In this document: positions 8,341 through 16,849 of the stretch, one piece after another
Layout of the letters: every line of letters starts with the position of its first letter
How positions within the stretch are numbered: position 1 is the stretch's first letter
DNA from: Nitrosomonadales bacterium
GTDB taxonomy: Bacteria; Pseudomonadota; Gammaproteobacteria; Burkholderiales; Gallionellaceae
DNA length: 64,000 bases
Direction of reading: 5' to 3'
Assembly (NCBI GenBank): GCA_016199835.1
Contig: JACQFX010000056.1
Coordinates: forward strand, 62,001 to 126,000
Made by a program: the position numbers and the translations under genes
Notes under the pieces: generated by a model
Databases searched by the model: none
The model's input: the letters and a program-made list of their open reading frames with translations, nothing else
What the model was told of the DNA's origin: nothing

Positions 8341-10350
8341 GTGTTCGATCAATTCGGGTTGTTGCCCATTGATGTAGCCTTGGGCGTGGTTGTGGCGTGG
8401 CTGGTACTCGGTATCGCCGGGCTGCTGCTGCAAAACACCCGGATCATCACGCAGTTCATTTTCCCCGCCGGAGCCCTGTGTTCCCTCGTACTGGCCGCTG
8501 CCGGCCTCGCCGGCCTGAGCGAAACCAGCGTCGCCATCCTGCCGCTAGGTTTGCCCGACCTGCCGTTCCATTTGCGCATGGATGCGCTCTCATCCTTTTT
8601 CCTGTTGTTGCTGGGCGGCGCGAGCGTCGGTATTTCGCTGTTCTCGGCAGGATATTTTCGCAGCATGGCCGACGATGCATTGGCGCTGCTCAGCCTCGAA
8701 TACCACGTGTTCATGGCGGCCATGGCGCTCGTGTTCATGGCCGACGATGCTTACATGTTCATGGTGGCGTGGGAGAGCATGGCGCTGTCGTCCTATTTGC
8801 TCGTCACCACCGACCACGAACAGGGGGAAGTGCGCCGCGCCGGTTTTCTCTACCTGCTCATCGCGCACGTCGGCGCCATCGCCATCCTGATGGGCTTCGG
8901 CGTGATGCAGGGCGGCCAGGGCGATTACACCTTTGACTCCATGCGCCACACGCATCTGTCCACGTTCTGGGCCACCGTCACTTTCCTGCTGGCGCTGTTC
9001 GGCTTCGGCGCCAAGGCCGGTGTGCTGCCGCTGCACGCCTGGTTGCCGGAGGCGCATCCGGCAGCACCTTCGCCGGTGTCCGCGATGATGAGCGGCATCA
9101 TGCTGAAGACCGCTGTCTACGGTATCCTGCGCGTGTCCTTCGATCTGCTCGATACGCAATTGTGGTGGTGGGGCGTGTTGGCGCTGACGCTGGGTTTGCT
9201 CACCGCGCTATTCGGCGTGATTTTCGCCGCCGTGCAGAGCGACATGAAACGGCTGCTGGCTTATTCGTCCATCGAGAATATCGGCATCATCCTGGTCGGC
9301 ATCGGCCTTACGCTGATCTTCCATGCTTTCCACAAAGATGCGCTGGCGGCGCTGGCGCTCACCGCGACGCTGTATCACGCGCTCAATCATGCTTTCATGA
9401 AAAGCCTGTTGTTCCTCGGCACCGGCTCGGTGCTGCATGCCACCGGCGAACGCCAGCTCGGCAAGCTCGGCGGCCTGATTCACAAGATGCCCAAACTGGC
9501 TTTGCTGATGCTGGTGGGCACGCTGGCCATCGCCGGGTTGCCGCCGTTGAATGGTTTCGTGTCCGAATGGTTGCTGCTACAGGCCTTCCTGTTGTCGCCC
9601 GGTTTGCCGCAGCCTTACCTCAATATGCTGGTACCGCTCGCGGCGGCGGCGCTGGCGTTGGCCGCAGCCCTGGCCGGCTATGTGATGGTGAAATTCTACG
9701 GCGTGATTTTTCTGGGCCAGCCGCGCGATGAAAAGATAATCGAGGTGCATGACATCGGCATCTGGGAACGCATCGGCATGCTGTGCATGGTCGTTGCCTG
9801 TATCGCGCTGGGCGTGTTCCCCACCTTCATCATCCTGCAACTCGACCTCGTCACCGAAATGCTGGTGCACCACGCGCTTGGCGGCAGCGCGCTGCAACAT
9901 GGGTGGCTGATGCTCACGCCTATCCAGGCCGAACGTGCCAGTTACGGGCCATTGATCCTGCTGTGCATCATCGTCATCGGCGGACTGGCCACTTCGCTGG
10001 TAGTGAAAAAATTCTATCATGGACGTTTGCGTCGCGGCCCGGCCTGGGATTGCGGCTTCCCCGCGCAGACTGCGCGCATGCAGGACACGGCGGAGGGTTT
10101 CGGCCAGCCGATACGGCAGATATTCGAATGGTTCATGGGCGTGGTCAGGCAAATGCCCACGCCGTTCGATCTGCATCCGCATTTCCATTCCGAGACGCAC
10201 GACCTGCTGTGGAATATTTTCTATGCGCCGATCAAGCGCGTGAACGAGATGGTCGGCAGCCAGGTGGGCAAGCTGCAACATGGGCGCATCCATGTTTACC
10301 TGCTCTATAGCTTCGTCACGCTGTTGGCCTTGCTGGCGTTTATCCAATGA
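8341..10350 (+). CDS. hyfB: Hydrogenase-4 component B-like / antiporter-like proton pump subunit
   Basis: A 669-residue polytopic membrane protein of the NuoL/M/N and MrpA/D antiporter superfamily, closest in layout to HyfB/HycC. The family core is visible as MVAWESMALSSYLLV near residue 140 and the conserved Lys/Glu block around GAKAGVLPLHAWLPEAHPAAPSPVS (shown as KAGVLPLHAWLPEAHP, residues about 222-237). A lateral-helix-like C-terminal region (about 540-669) follows. It would conduct protons or sodium ions, driven by the peripheral subunits HyfG/I. It starts with GTG after a strong SD and is the first gene of the operon. Confidence 0.88.
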   Translation: MFDQFGLLPIDVALGVVVAWLVLGIAGLLLQNTRIITQFIFPAGALCSLVLAAAGLAGLSETSVAILPLGLPDLPFHLRMDALSSFFLLLLGGASVGISLFSAGYFRSMADDALALLSLEYHVFMAAMALVFMADDAYMFMVAWESMALSSYLLVTTDHEQGEVRRAGFLYLLIAHVGAIAILMGFGVMQGGQGDYTFDSMRHTHLSTFWATVTFLLALFGFGAKAGVLPLHAWLPEAHPAAPSPVSAMMSGIMLKTAVYGILRVSFDLLDTQLWWWGVLALTLGLLTALFGVIFAAVQSDMKRLLAYSSIENIGIILVGIGLTLIFHAFHKDALAALALTATLYHALNHAFMKSLLFLGTGSVLHATGERQLGKLGGLIHKMPKLALLMLVGTLAIAGLPPLNGFVSEWLLLQAFLLSPGLPQPYLNMLVPLAAAALALAAALAGYVMVKFYGVIFLGQPRDEKIIEVHDIGIWERIGMLCMVVACIALGVFPTFIILQLDLVTEMLVHHALGGSALQHGWLMLTPIQAERASYGPLILLCIIVIGGLATSLVVKKFYHGRLRRGPAWDCGFPAQTARMQDTAEGFGQPIRQIFEWFMGVVRQMPTPFDLHPHFHSETHDLLWNIFYAPIKRVNEMVGSQVGKLQHGRIHVYLLYSFVTLLALLAFIQ

Positions 10351-10363
10351 ATTACGCTTATCC

Positions 10364-11317
10364 ATGAGCTATACCGCGCTATTGTTCCAGGCCGTACAGA
10401 ATGTGCTGGTGCTGCTGGCAGCGCCATTGCTGCTCGGCTGGATTACCCAGTGCCGCGCGTGGTTGCAGAACCGCACGGGTGCCGGCGTGCTGCAACCCTG
10501 CCGCAACCTGATCAAGTTATTCCATAAGGACGCCGTGCTGGCGCACAACGCCTCGCCGTTGTTCCGCGCCACGCCCTATATCCTGTTCTCCTGCATGTGG
10601 CTGGCGGCGGCGCTGGTGCCGGTGCTGGCTACCGACCTGCCGCTGTCGCCTGCGGTGGACGTGATCGCGCTGGTAGGCATTTTCGCGCTGGCGCGCGTGT
10701 TCATCTCGCTGGCCGCGATGGACATCGGCACCGCCTTCGGCTCGCTCGGCGCGCGGCGCGAAATGTTGGTGGGCTTCCTCGCCGAACCGGCGCTGCTGAT
10801 GGTGCTGTTCACGGCTTCCACCATCAGCCAGTCCACTTCACTCATCACCATCGTCGAGACGCTGGCGCACAAGCAGTTTGTGCTGTATCCCAGCATGGCC
10901 TTCGCCGCCGTCGCATTTCTCATGGTGCTGCTCGCCGAGAACGCGCGCATCCCGGTGGACAACCCTTCCACCCATCTCGAACTCACCATGATCCACGAGG
11001 CGATGATCCTCGAATATTCCGCGCGCCATCTGGCGCTGGTGGAATGGGCCAGCGCACTGAAACTGCTCGCTTACATGACCATAGGCATCGCACTGTTTGC
11101 GCCCTGGGGCATTGCGGAGAGCGGCGATTGGGGCGCGTTGCCGCTGGCGCTGCTGCTGCTGTTCAGCAAGCTGCTGCTAGGCGGCGCCGGACTCGCACTG
11201 ATGGAGACCTTGAGCGCCAAGATGCGTATCTTCCGCGTGCCGGAATTCATGGGCACGGCTTTCCTGTTGGCGGTGTTGGGGCTGCTGACGCACTTCCTGC
11301 TGGAGACGACAACATGA
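10364..11317 (+). CDS. hyfC: Hydrogenase-4 component C-like / NuoH-type membrane anchor
   Basis: A 317-residue NuoH/HycD/EchB-family membrane subunit that anchors the peripheral arm and lies next to the quinone- or redox-coupling site. It shows the family block GAGVLQPCRNLIKLFHKD near residue 36 and the conserved acidic loop AENARIPVDNPSTHLELTMIHEA near residue 190 (seen as ENARIPVDNPSTHLELTM). I chose ATG 10364 because the longer frame opening at 10280 lies inside hyfB. It follows hyfB by 13 bases. A palindromic element separates it from hyfE. Confidence 0.9.
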   Translation: MSYTALLFQAVQNVLVLLAAPLLLGWITQCRAWLQNRTGAGVLQPCRNLIKLFHKDAVLAHNASPLFRATPYILFSCMWLAAALVPVLATDLPLSPAVDVIALVGIFALARVFISLAAMDIGTAFGSLGARREMLVGFLAEPALLMVLFTASTISQSTSLITIVETLAHKQFVLYPSMAFAAVAFLMVLLAENARIPVDNPSTHLELTMIHEAMILEYSARHLALVEWASALKLLAYMTIGIALFAPWGIAESGDWGALPLALLLLFSKLLLGGAGLALMETLSAKMRIFRVPEFMGTAFLLAVLGLLTHFLLETTT

Positions 11318-11329
11318 ATATCCTGTGCC

Positions 11330-11467
11330 GTAGGCTGGTGGTGATAACCAGCCACTTCGCAATCGTTTTTAGATTGCTTAGTGGAATGGCTAGGTGTTCC
11401 ATCAGGTACGAACCCCGGCATGTTTTAAAACATCAGAAGCCGGGGTTCGTGCCTCACCCCAGCCTAC
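11330..11467. mobile_element. MITE/BIME-like palindromic element between hyfC and hyfE
   Basis: GTAGGCTGGTG (11330-11340) and CCCCAGCCTAC (11457-11467) form 11-base near-perfect terminal inverted repeats with GTAG heads. Inside is a perfect 10-bp stem GAACCCCGGC/GCCGGGGTTC (11410-11419 and 11439-11448) around the 14-base palindrome ATGTTTTAAAACAT. A smaller hairpin GGCTGGT/ACCAGCC lies at the left end. A related element is at 17678-17753. It splits two genes that are normally nearly adjacent in hyf-type operons. Confidence 0.7.
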
Positions 11468-11494
11468 AAACCATTTGATGGTGGTTTTTACAGA

Positions 11495-12157
11495 ATGAAC
11501 ATTCCGTTCACCGCTCAGTTGATCAATATGTGCGCGGCATTGCTGCTGCTGATTGCGTTCGCCATGCTGTCGCAGCGCCGCATCCTGTCCTTGATCAACC
11601 TGTTCGCCTTGCAGGGGCTGATACTTTCTTTCAGCACCGCCGTCGTCGCCTACACTACCAGCCAGCATCATTTGTACACCTCGGCGGCGCTGACCTTGCT
11701 GCTGAAGGTCATTGTGCTGCCATTGATATTGCATCGCCTCATTCGCAAGCTGAACATCAAGTGGGACGTGGAGACCATGTTCAACATTCCCACCATCATG
11801 TTGATCGGCCTGGCGCTGGTGGTGTTCGCGTTCAACCTTGCCGCCCCGATTTCGCAGATGGCGGGTACCGTCACCAAGAGCACTCTGGGCATCGCCATGG
11901 CCAGCGTGCTGCTGTCCTTCCTGATGATGATCACGCGCAGCAAGGCGGTGCCGCAGGTGGTGGGTTTCCTCGCCATGGAAAACGGGCTGTTCTTCGCTGC
12001 GACCTCAGCCACTTATGGCATGCCGCTGGTGGTGGAACTCGGCATCGCGCTCGACGTGCTGGTAGGTATGTTCATACTCGGGATTTTCTTCTTCCAGATA
12101 CGCGTCGCGTTCGACAGCCTGGACCTGAAGCACATGGAAAAATTGAAAGAGGATTGA
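11495..12157 (+). CDS. hyfE: Hydrogenase-4 component E-like membrane subunit
   Basis: A 220-residue polytopic membrane protein of the HyfE family, related to NuoK/MrpC-type small subunits but with a duplicated length typical of HyfE. Several hydrophobic helices are evident (for example AALLLLIAFAMLS near residue 12). It is placed between hyfC and hyfF, as in E. coli hyf. The start MNIPFTAQL follows the palindromic element by 27 bases; a similar ATGAATATCC string occurs at the hyfC end, before the element. Confidence 0.85.
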   Translation: MNIPFTAQLINMCAALLLLIAFAMLSQRRILSLINLFALQGLILSFSTAVVAYTTSQHHLYTSAALTLLLKVIVLPLILHRLIRKLNIKWDVETMFNIPTIMLIGLALVVFAFNLAAPISQMAGTVTKSTLGIAMASVLLSFLMMITRSKAVPQVVGFLAMENGLFFAATSATYGMPLVVELGIALDVLVGMFILGIFFFQIRVAFDSLDLKHMEKLKED

Positions 12158-12158
12158 G

Positions 12159-13607
12159 GTGGAGATTTTTCTGGTATTGCTTATCCCTTTGCTCGGCGGC
12201 CTCATGCTTGCCGCGTTCGGCACGCGGTCGTATGCGCCGGAACTCAACTCGGCGATGAGCTTCTGCACTTTCGCTGCCGCCGTTGCGCTCACCGTGCGCG
12301 TGATTTCCAGCGGTTCGTTCAGCGTGTGGGATGAACAGTTTTTCGTGGATGCATTCAACGTGTTTCTGGTCGCGCTGACCGCTTTCGTCGGCTTCACCAC
12401 CTCGCTGTTCTCGCGCCCCTACATGCGCATCGAACAGCATCACGGTAAACTCACCGTCAACATGCTGCGCCTGTACTATAGCATGTACCAGTTGTTCAGT
12501 TTTACCATGCTGCTGGCGCTGCTCACCAACAACATGGGCATCCTGTGGGTGGCGATGGAAGCGGCCACGCTGACCACGGTGCTGCTGGTGTCGCTGTACC
12601 GCACCCCGGCCAGCATCGAAGCCGCGTGGAAATATTTCATCCTGTGCGGCGTGGGTCTCGCGCAGGCATTGTTCGGCACCATCCTGCTGTATTTCGCTGC
12701 CGAAAAAATCCTCGGCGCGGGCGGCAACGCGCTGCTGTGGACGCACTTGAATGAAGTGAAGGCGCAACTCGAACCGACCGTGCTGTCGCTGTCTTTCGTG
12801 TTCCTGCTGGTCGGTTATGGCACCAAGGTGGGTTTGGCACCCTTGCACAACTGGTTGCCGGACGCGCACGCCGAAGGCCCGACGCCAGTGTCGGCGGTGC
12901 TCTCCGGCCTGCTGCTCAATGTCGCGCTGTATGCCGTGGTGCGTTCCAAGGTGCTGGTGGACGGCGCACTGGGTTCGCACTTCGCGGGCAACTTCATGAT
13001 GGGCTTCGGCCTGCTTTCCGTGGTGATGGCGGCATTCTTCCTGTCGCGGCAGAAAGACGTGAAGCGCATGTTCGCCTACTCCTCCATCGAACACATGGGG
13101 CTGATGACTTTCGCCTTCGGCATGGGCGGGCCGGTGGCGACCTTCGCCGGCTTGCTGCACATGACCGTGCACTCGCTGACCAAGTCCGCCATATTCTTCG
13201 CCGTCGGTCATGCCGCACAGAAATCCGGCACGCAACTCATGGAGGGCATACGCGGCCTGATCAAGACCAATCCCACCATAGGCTGGGGGCTGGCGCTGGG
13301 TGCGCTGGCGATACTCGGCATGCCGCCGTTCGGCGTGTTCACCAGCGAATTCATGATCCTCACCACCGCCATGCACAGCTACCCGTGGACCATGCCCTTC
13401 CTGCTGATCGCGCTCGGCGTGGCATTTGCTTCCATCTTCGGGCGCGTGCAACTCATGGTGTTCGGCGAAACCAGTGGAGTGCGCCTGCCGCATCCGCCCG
13501 CGCTGATCCCGGTGTTCGTGCATCTGGGGCTGGTGCTGCTGTTGGGCTTGTATATACCGCCTTATCTGGCCGCGTGGTATCGGCAGGCGACGGCGCTGAT
13601 AGGATGA
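12159..13607 (+). CDS. hyfF: Hydrogenase-4 component F-like / antiporter-like subunit
   Basis: A 482-residue second NuoM/N-like antiporter subunit. It shows the family block WVAMEAATLTTVLLVSLYR near residue 130 and TKVGLAPLHNWLPDAHAEGP near residue 223, with the conserved lysine and histidine of the ion channel. A GTG start one base after the hyfE stop implies tight coupling. Together with HyfB it gives two ion-translocating modules. An MNT/HEPN pair follows it before hyfG. Confidence 0.9.
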   Translation: MEIFLVLLIPLLGGLMLAAFGTRSYAPELNSAMSFCTFAAAVALTVRVISSGSFSVWDEQFFVDAFNVFLVALTAFVGFTTSLFSRPYMRIEQHHGKLTVNMLRLYYSMYQLFSFTMLLALLTNNMGILWVAMEAATLTTVLLVSLYRTPASIEAAWKYFILCGVGLAQALFGTILLYFAAEKILGAGGNALLWTHLNEVKAQLEPTVLSLSFVFLLVGYGTKVGLAPLHNWLPDAHAEGPTPVSAVLSGLLLNVALYAVVRSKVLVDGALGSHFAGNFMMGFGLLSVVMAAFFLSRQKDVKRMFAYSSIEHMGLMTFAFGMGGPVATFAGLLHMTVHSLTKSAIFFAVGHAAQKSGTQLMEGIRGLIKTNPTIGWGLALGALAILGMPPFGVFTSEFMILTTAMHSYPWTMPFLLIALGVAFASIFGRVQLMVFGETSGVRLPHPPALIPVFVHLGLVLLLGLYIPPYLAAWYRQATALIG

Positions 13608-13661
13608 GATGATGCATGTTATTCTGGCGTGCATTGAATATGTTCGATAAGGCTAACATTC

Positions 13662-14000
13662 ATGGAAAAACTAACGTTATTGACGCCGGAGAAACTGCAA
13701 TCCGCCGTGGCGCGTATCGCCGCAAGCGCGTGTTCGCCTGCACGTGTGATCCTGTTTGGCTCGCAGGCACGCGGCAATACCGATAGCAAGTCAGACCTTG
13801 ATTTGATGGTCATCGAGCGGGAGTTGCCGGACAAAGCGGCGGAATACCTGCGCCTGAAGGCGGCCATCGGACGCATGGGCGTGGGCGTGGATTTGCTGCT
13901 GTATTCGGAGGCGGAGTTCGAGCGCCGCAGCCAGGTGCCGGGCACGGTTCCGTACTGGGTTAGCAAGGAAGGCAAGGTGTTGTATGACGCCGCAGCGTGA
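13662..14000 (+). CDS. mntA: MNT-type nucleotidyltransferase, antitoxin of MNT/HEPN pair
   Basis: A 112-residue minimal nucleotidyltransferase with the signature GSQARGNTDSKSDLDL, that is GS-x10-DXD, and a later Asp in GVDLLLYSE, completing the metal-binding set. MntA antitoxins of this family AMPylate and silence HEPN RNase toxins. It overlaps the HEPN gene by 17 bases, the usual pair arrangement. The pair sits between hyfF and hyfG, in the operon direction. The active-site motif looks intact. Confidence 0.85.
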   Translation: MEKLTLLTPEKLQSAVARIAASACSPARVILFGSQARGNTDSKSDLDLMVIERELPDKAAEYLRLKAAIGRMGVGVDLLLYSEAEFERRSQVPGTVPYWVSKEGKVLYDAAA

Positions 14001-14376
14001 AGAAGCCGAACGTTTCCTGCGTCTTGCGCGCCGCGATGAAGCTGCATTCCGCGCATTACTGGCGACCCCATCGGTGGATTTTTCCGTGGCCTGTTTTCAC
14101 GCCCAGCAGGCGGTCGAGAAGGCATTGAAGGCCATCATGTTTCTGCACAGGCTGGAATTCCAGCGCACGCATGATCTGGAGGAACTGGCGGGCAGGTTGA
14201 TGGACGCGGGTGTTGTCATTCCGCTGGAAAATGAAGAGCTGCGCCGCCTGACGCCATATGCCGTCGAATTCCGTTATGACGATGAACCCATGCCTCTGGT
14301 GACGCCGGAGCAGGCGGTTTCATATACTTCCCGCATTCTGGGCTGGGCTGACAACATCCTGGCCAATTTTCCGTGA
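13984..14376 (+). CDS. HEPN-domain protein, putative toxin of MNT/HEPN pair
   Basis: A 130-residue HEPN-domain protein (PF05168-like) with the typical helix FHAQQAVEKALKAIMFLH near residue 38 and RTHDLEEL near residue 57. The C-terminal YAVEFRYDDEPMPL block also fits the family. HEPN partners of MNT proteins are usually RNases. The canonical RX4-6H catalytic motif is not obvious here, so toxicity is uncertain. Its start overlaps the mntA end. The pair may stabilise the locus or simply be an insertion in the hyf operon. Confidence 0.82.
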   Translation: MTPQREEAERFLRLARRDEAAFRALLATPSVDFSVACFHAQQAVEKALKAIMFLHRLEFQRTHDLEELAGRLMDAGVVIPLENEELRRLTPYAVEFRYDDEPMPLVTPEQAVSYTSRILGWADNILANFP

Positions 14377-14440
14377 AGATTCGCCGCGAATGAATTATGA
14401 AGCCCATGGGCGGTATCCGGTACGCTGAGCAGATTCCCTT

Positions 14441-15991
14441 ATGAAACTGGACGATTTCACCTCAACCTTCCCCAGGCTGCCCGGCGCGATGCCGGTGTGG
14501 CACGGCAGCGTGAGCGCGGAAGATCTGCGTGCATTGTGCGAGCAGGTGCTGCACGGCGGTGGCAAACTGGTGGCGTTGTGGGGCAGTGACGAGACGCAAG
14601 CGAATGCGCATTATGCACTGCATGTCGCGCTGGTCGCGGCTCCCGGCATGCTGGTGCTGAGCTTGCCGATAGACCACGAGAAGCCTGCCTTCCCCGACCT
14701 CAGCGATTTATTTCCGGCAGCGAACCGTATGCAGCGCAGCGTGACGGACATGCTCGGACTGCATCCCGTGGGCGCGAGCGACCAGCGCAAGTGGCTGCGG
14801 CATGCGGCATGGCCGGGCAAGCTGTATCCGCTGCGCAAAGCGTTCGACAGCGCGGGCAGTTTTCCGCTCGAAGAAGATGGCTATGCTTTTGTGCCGGTAA
14901 CCGGCAATGGCGTGCATGAGATCGCGGTCGGCCCGGTACACGCGGGCACCATTGAACCGGGGCACTTCCGCTTCTCCGTCGTCGGCGAGCGCGTGCTGCG
15001 CCTTGAAGAACGCCTGGGCTACAAACACAAGGGCATAGAAAAACGCTTCGAGGACATGACGCTGCAACAAGGCGCGAAACTCGCCGGGCGCATCTCCGGC
15101 GATTCCACGGTTGCCTATGCCTGGGCCTACGCGCAGGCGGTCGAGAGCGTGACTGGCTGCACGCCGCCCAGACGCGCGCTATGGCTGCGCGCGCTGCTGC
15201 TGGAACTCGAACGCATGCACAATCATCTCGGCGATCTCGGCTATCTTGGCAACGACGCGGCGCTGGTCTTCGGTTTTGCGCAGTTCTGGATATTGAAAGA
15301 AGATCTGTTGCGCATGAACGGCGAAGTGTTCGGCCATCGCTACCTGATGGATCGCATCATTCCGGGCGGTGTGGCGTGCGATCTCGACGAGGCGGGACTT
15401 GCGCGCATCACCGCAACGCTGAACCACATCGAACACGAGATAGCTATCCTGAAAGACATCTACGACGAACACGCCGGGGTGCAGGATCGCTTCCTGACTA
15501 CCGGGCGCGTGATGCCCGAACTTGCCGCCAGACTCGGATTGACCGGCATGGCCGGACGCGCCAGCGGGCAGGCGTGGGATGCGCGCGCGCAATTTCCTTG
15601 CGTGCCTTACGACCAGCTCGACGTGCGCATGGCGACTCACCGCAACGGCGACGTGGCGGCGCGCGTCATCGTGCGCTTCGAGGAGATCGCCGAATCCATG
15701 CGCCTGATCCGCCTGATGCTGGAACGGATGCCGGTAGGGGACGACTTGATCGCGCCCCTGGCCGATGCGCAGGAAGGAGTTCTGGGCATCGGCTGGGTGG
15801 AAGGCTGGCGCGGCGAGATACTGGTCGCACTGCACACTGGAAAAAATAATTCCATCCAGCGCCTGCATGCGCACGATCCCTCGTGGCAGAACTGGCCGGT
15901 GCTGGAGCACGCCATCATGGACAACATCGTGCCGGATTTCCCGCTGATTAATAAATCGTTCAACCTGAGTTACAGCGGAGTGGACCTTTAA
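14441..15991 (+). CDS. hyfG: HyfG/HycE-like large subunit lacking NiFe cysteines
   Basis: A 516-residue fusion of a NuoC-like N-terminal domain (about 1-165) and a NuoD/hydrogenase large-subunit domain (about 170-516). Hydrogenases have RVCGIC and DPCxxC as Ni ligands; here the aligned sites read RISGDS (near residue 212) and DPSWQN (near residue 484). All four cysteines are therefore gone and no NiFe centre can form. It belongs with energy-converting hydrogenase-related (Ehr) complexes. The last base of its stop codon is the first base of hyfI. Confidence 0.88.
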   Translation: MKLDDFTSTFPRLPGAMPVWHGSVSAEDLRALCEQVLHGGGKLVALWGSDETQANAHYALHVALVAAPGMLVLSLPIDHEKPAFPDLSDLFPAANRMQRSVTDMLGLHPVGASDQRKWLRHAAWPGKLYPLRKAFDSAGSFPLEEDGYAFVPVTGNGVHEIAVGPVHAGTIEPGHFRFSVVGERVLRLEERLGYKHKGIEKRFEDMTLQQGAKLAGRISGDSTVAYAWAYAQAVESVTGCTPPRRALWLRALLLELERMHNHLGDLGYLGNDAALVFGFAQFWILKEDLLRMNGEVFGHRYLMDRIIPGGVACDLDEAGLARITATLNHIEHEIAILKDIYDEHAGVQDRFLTTGRVMPELAARLGLTGMAGRASGQAWDARAQFPCVPYDQLDVRMATHRNGDVAARVIVRFEEIAESMRLIRLMLERMPVGDDLIAPLADAQEGVLGIGWVEGWRGEILVALHTGKNNSIQRLHAHDPSWQNWPVLEHAIMDNIVPDFPLINKSFNLSYSGVDL

Positions 15992-16509
15992 TGCATCAGA
16001 TCATTAAACAAATCCTGCGTACCGGCATCAAGACCGAAGCGCCACCGCAGCCCGACGATGCGTTGCGCCACGAGATGCAGCAGATCAACGCACAGATCCT
16101 GCATCACGTCGGTCGCGCGCTCGCCATCCGTCACGTGGACGCCGGTTCCTGCAATGCTTGCGAGCTGGAAATCCACTGCCTCAACAACGCCTATTACAAC
16201 ATCGAAGGGCTGGGCATACACTTCGTCGCCAGTCCGCGCCATGCGGACATGCTGCTGGTCACCGGCCCGGTGTCGCGGCACATGGAAATCGCGCTCAAGC
16301 GCACTTACGACGCCACGCCCGATCCCAAGCTGGTGGTGGCTCTCGGCGACTGCGGTTGCGACGGCGGTATCTTCGGCGAGAGTTACGCGAGTCGCGGCAG
16401 GATTGCCAACGTGATCCCCGTGGATGTCGCGGTACCCGGCTGTCCGCCTGCGCCCATCGCTATCCTGCAAGGCATACTCACTGCGGTCAGCAGTCGCAAG
16501 GTGGTTTGA
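15991..16509 (+). CDS. hyfI: HyfI/NuoB-like iron-sulfur subunit
   Basis: A 172-residue NuoB/EchC-like small subunit carrying the proximal (N2-type) 4Fe-4S cluster. Candidate ligands are Cys54 and Cys57 (GSCNACELE), Cys121 or Cys123 (GDCGCDGG) and Cys151 (PGCPP). The cluster ligands are kept although the partner HyfG has lost its NiFe ligands. Electrons could therefore still reach the HyfG interface. No polyferredoxin subunit (HyfA/HyfH type) is encoded in the operon. It overlaps hyfG by one base and is followed by acylphosphatase one base after its stop. Confidence 0.9.
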   Translation: MHQIIKQILRTGIKTEAPPQPDDALRHEMQQINAQILHHVGRALAIRHVDAGSCNACELEIHCLNNAYYNIEGLGIHFVASPRHADMLLVTGPVSRHMEIALKRTYDATPDPKLVVALGDCGCDGGIFGESYASRGRIANVIPVDVAVPGCPPAPIAILQGILTAVSSRKVV

Positions 16510-16510
16510 C

Positions 16511-16786
16511 ATGTCTGCACAAACAACGCTGCACCTCATCATCCATGGCCGCGTGCAAGGCGTGTATTTCCGCGACTCGATGCGGCGCGAAGCGCAAAAG
16601 CTGGGCGTGGCGGGTTGGGTGCGCAATCGCAGCGACGGTACAGTCGAAGCCGTGGTGCAGGGCGAGGCCGATGCTATGGAAGCAATCGTGCGCTGGGCGC
16701 ATCGCGGCCCGGAGTTCGCGCAGGTGATGCAGGTGGACAGCGAAGCGGCGGAAGGTGTTTATACCGGCTTCGAGATTTTGTACTGA
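16511..16786 (+). CDS. acyP: Acylphosphatase
   Basis: A 91-residue acylphosphatase hydrolysing carboxyl-phosphate bonds. It shows the family signature [16 protein letters not shown] (the catalytic Arg lies in VYFR, near residue 22) and [17 protein letters not shown] near residue 37, including the catalytic Asn. I chose ATG 16511, one base after the hyfI stop; the longer upstream frame is inside hyfI. It is the last gene of the hyf-like operon, and a functional link to the complex is not known. Confidence 0.93.
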   Translation: MSAQTTLHLIIHGRVQGVYFRDSMRREAQKLGVAGWVRNRSDGTVEAVVQGEADAMEAIVRWAHRGPEFAQVMQVDSEAAEGVYTGFEILY

Positions 16787-16811
16787 ATAACAGGGGGGGG
16801 CAAAAGGCATC

Positions 16812-16839
16812 TGACCCCGAACTCTTGACCCCGAACTCT
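16812..16839. repeat. Tandem 14-bp direct repeat after G8 tract
   Basis: TGACCCCGAACTCT occurs twice head to tail (16812-16825 and 16826-16839), exactly repeated. It is preceded by a run of eight G at 16793-16800. It lies between acyP and the convergent peptidase gene, at the edge of a likely insertion. Confidence 0.7.
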
Positions 16840-16849
16840 CGAACGTTAG

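Noticed and set aside
12072-13634. 520-codon open frame opposite hyfF
   Set aside because: Low-complexity His/Gln/Arg/Glu translation typical of antisense GC-rich frames; hyfF on the plus strand has clear family motifs.
14377-14440. Possible extra gene between the HEPN gene and hyfG
   Set aside because: Only 64 bases with no start/SD pair and no coding signal; treated as leader of hyfG.
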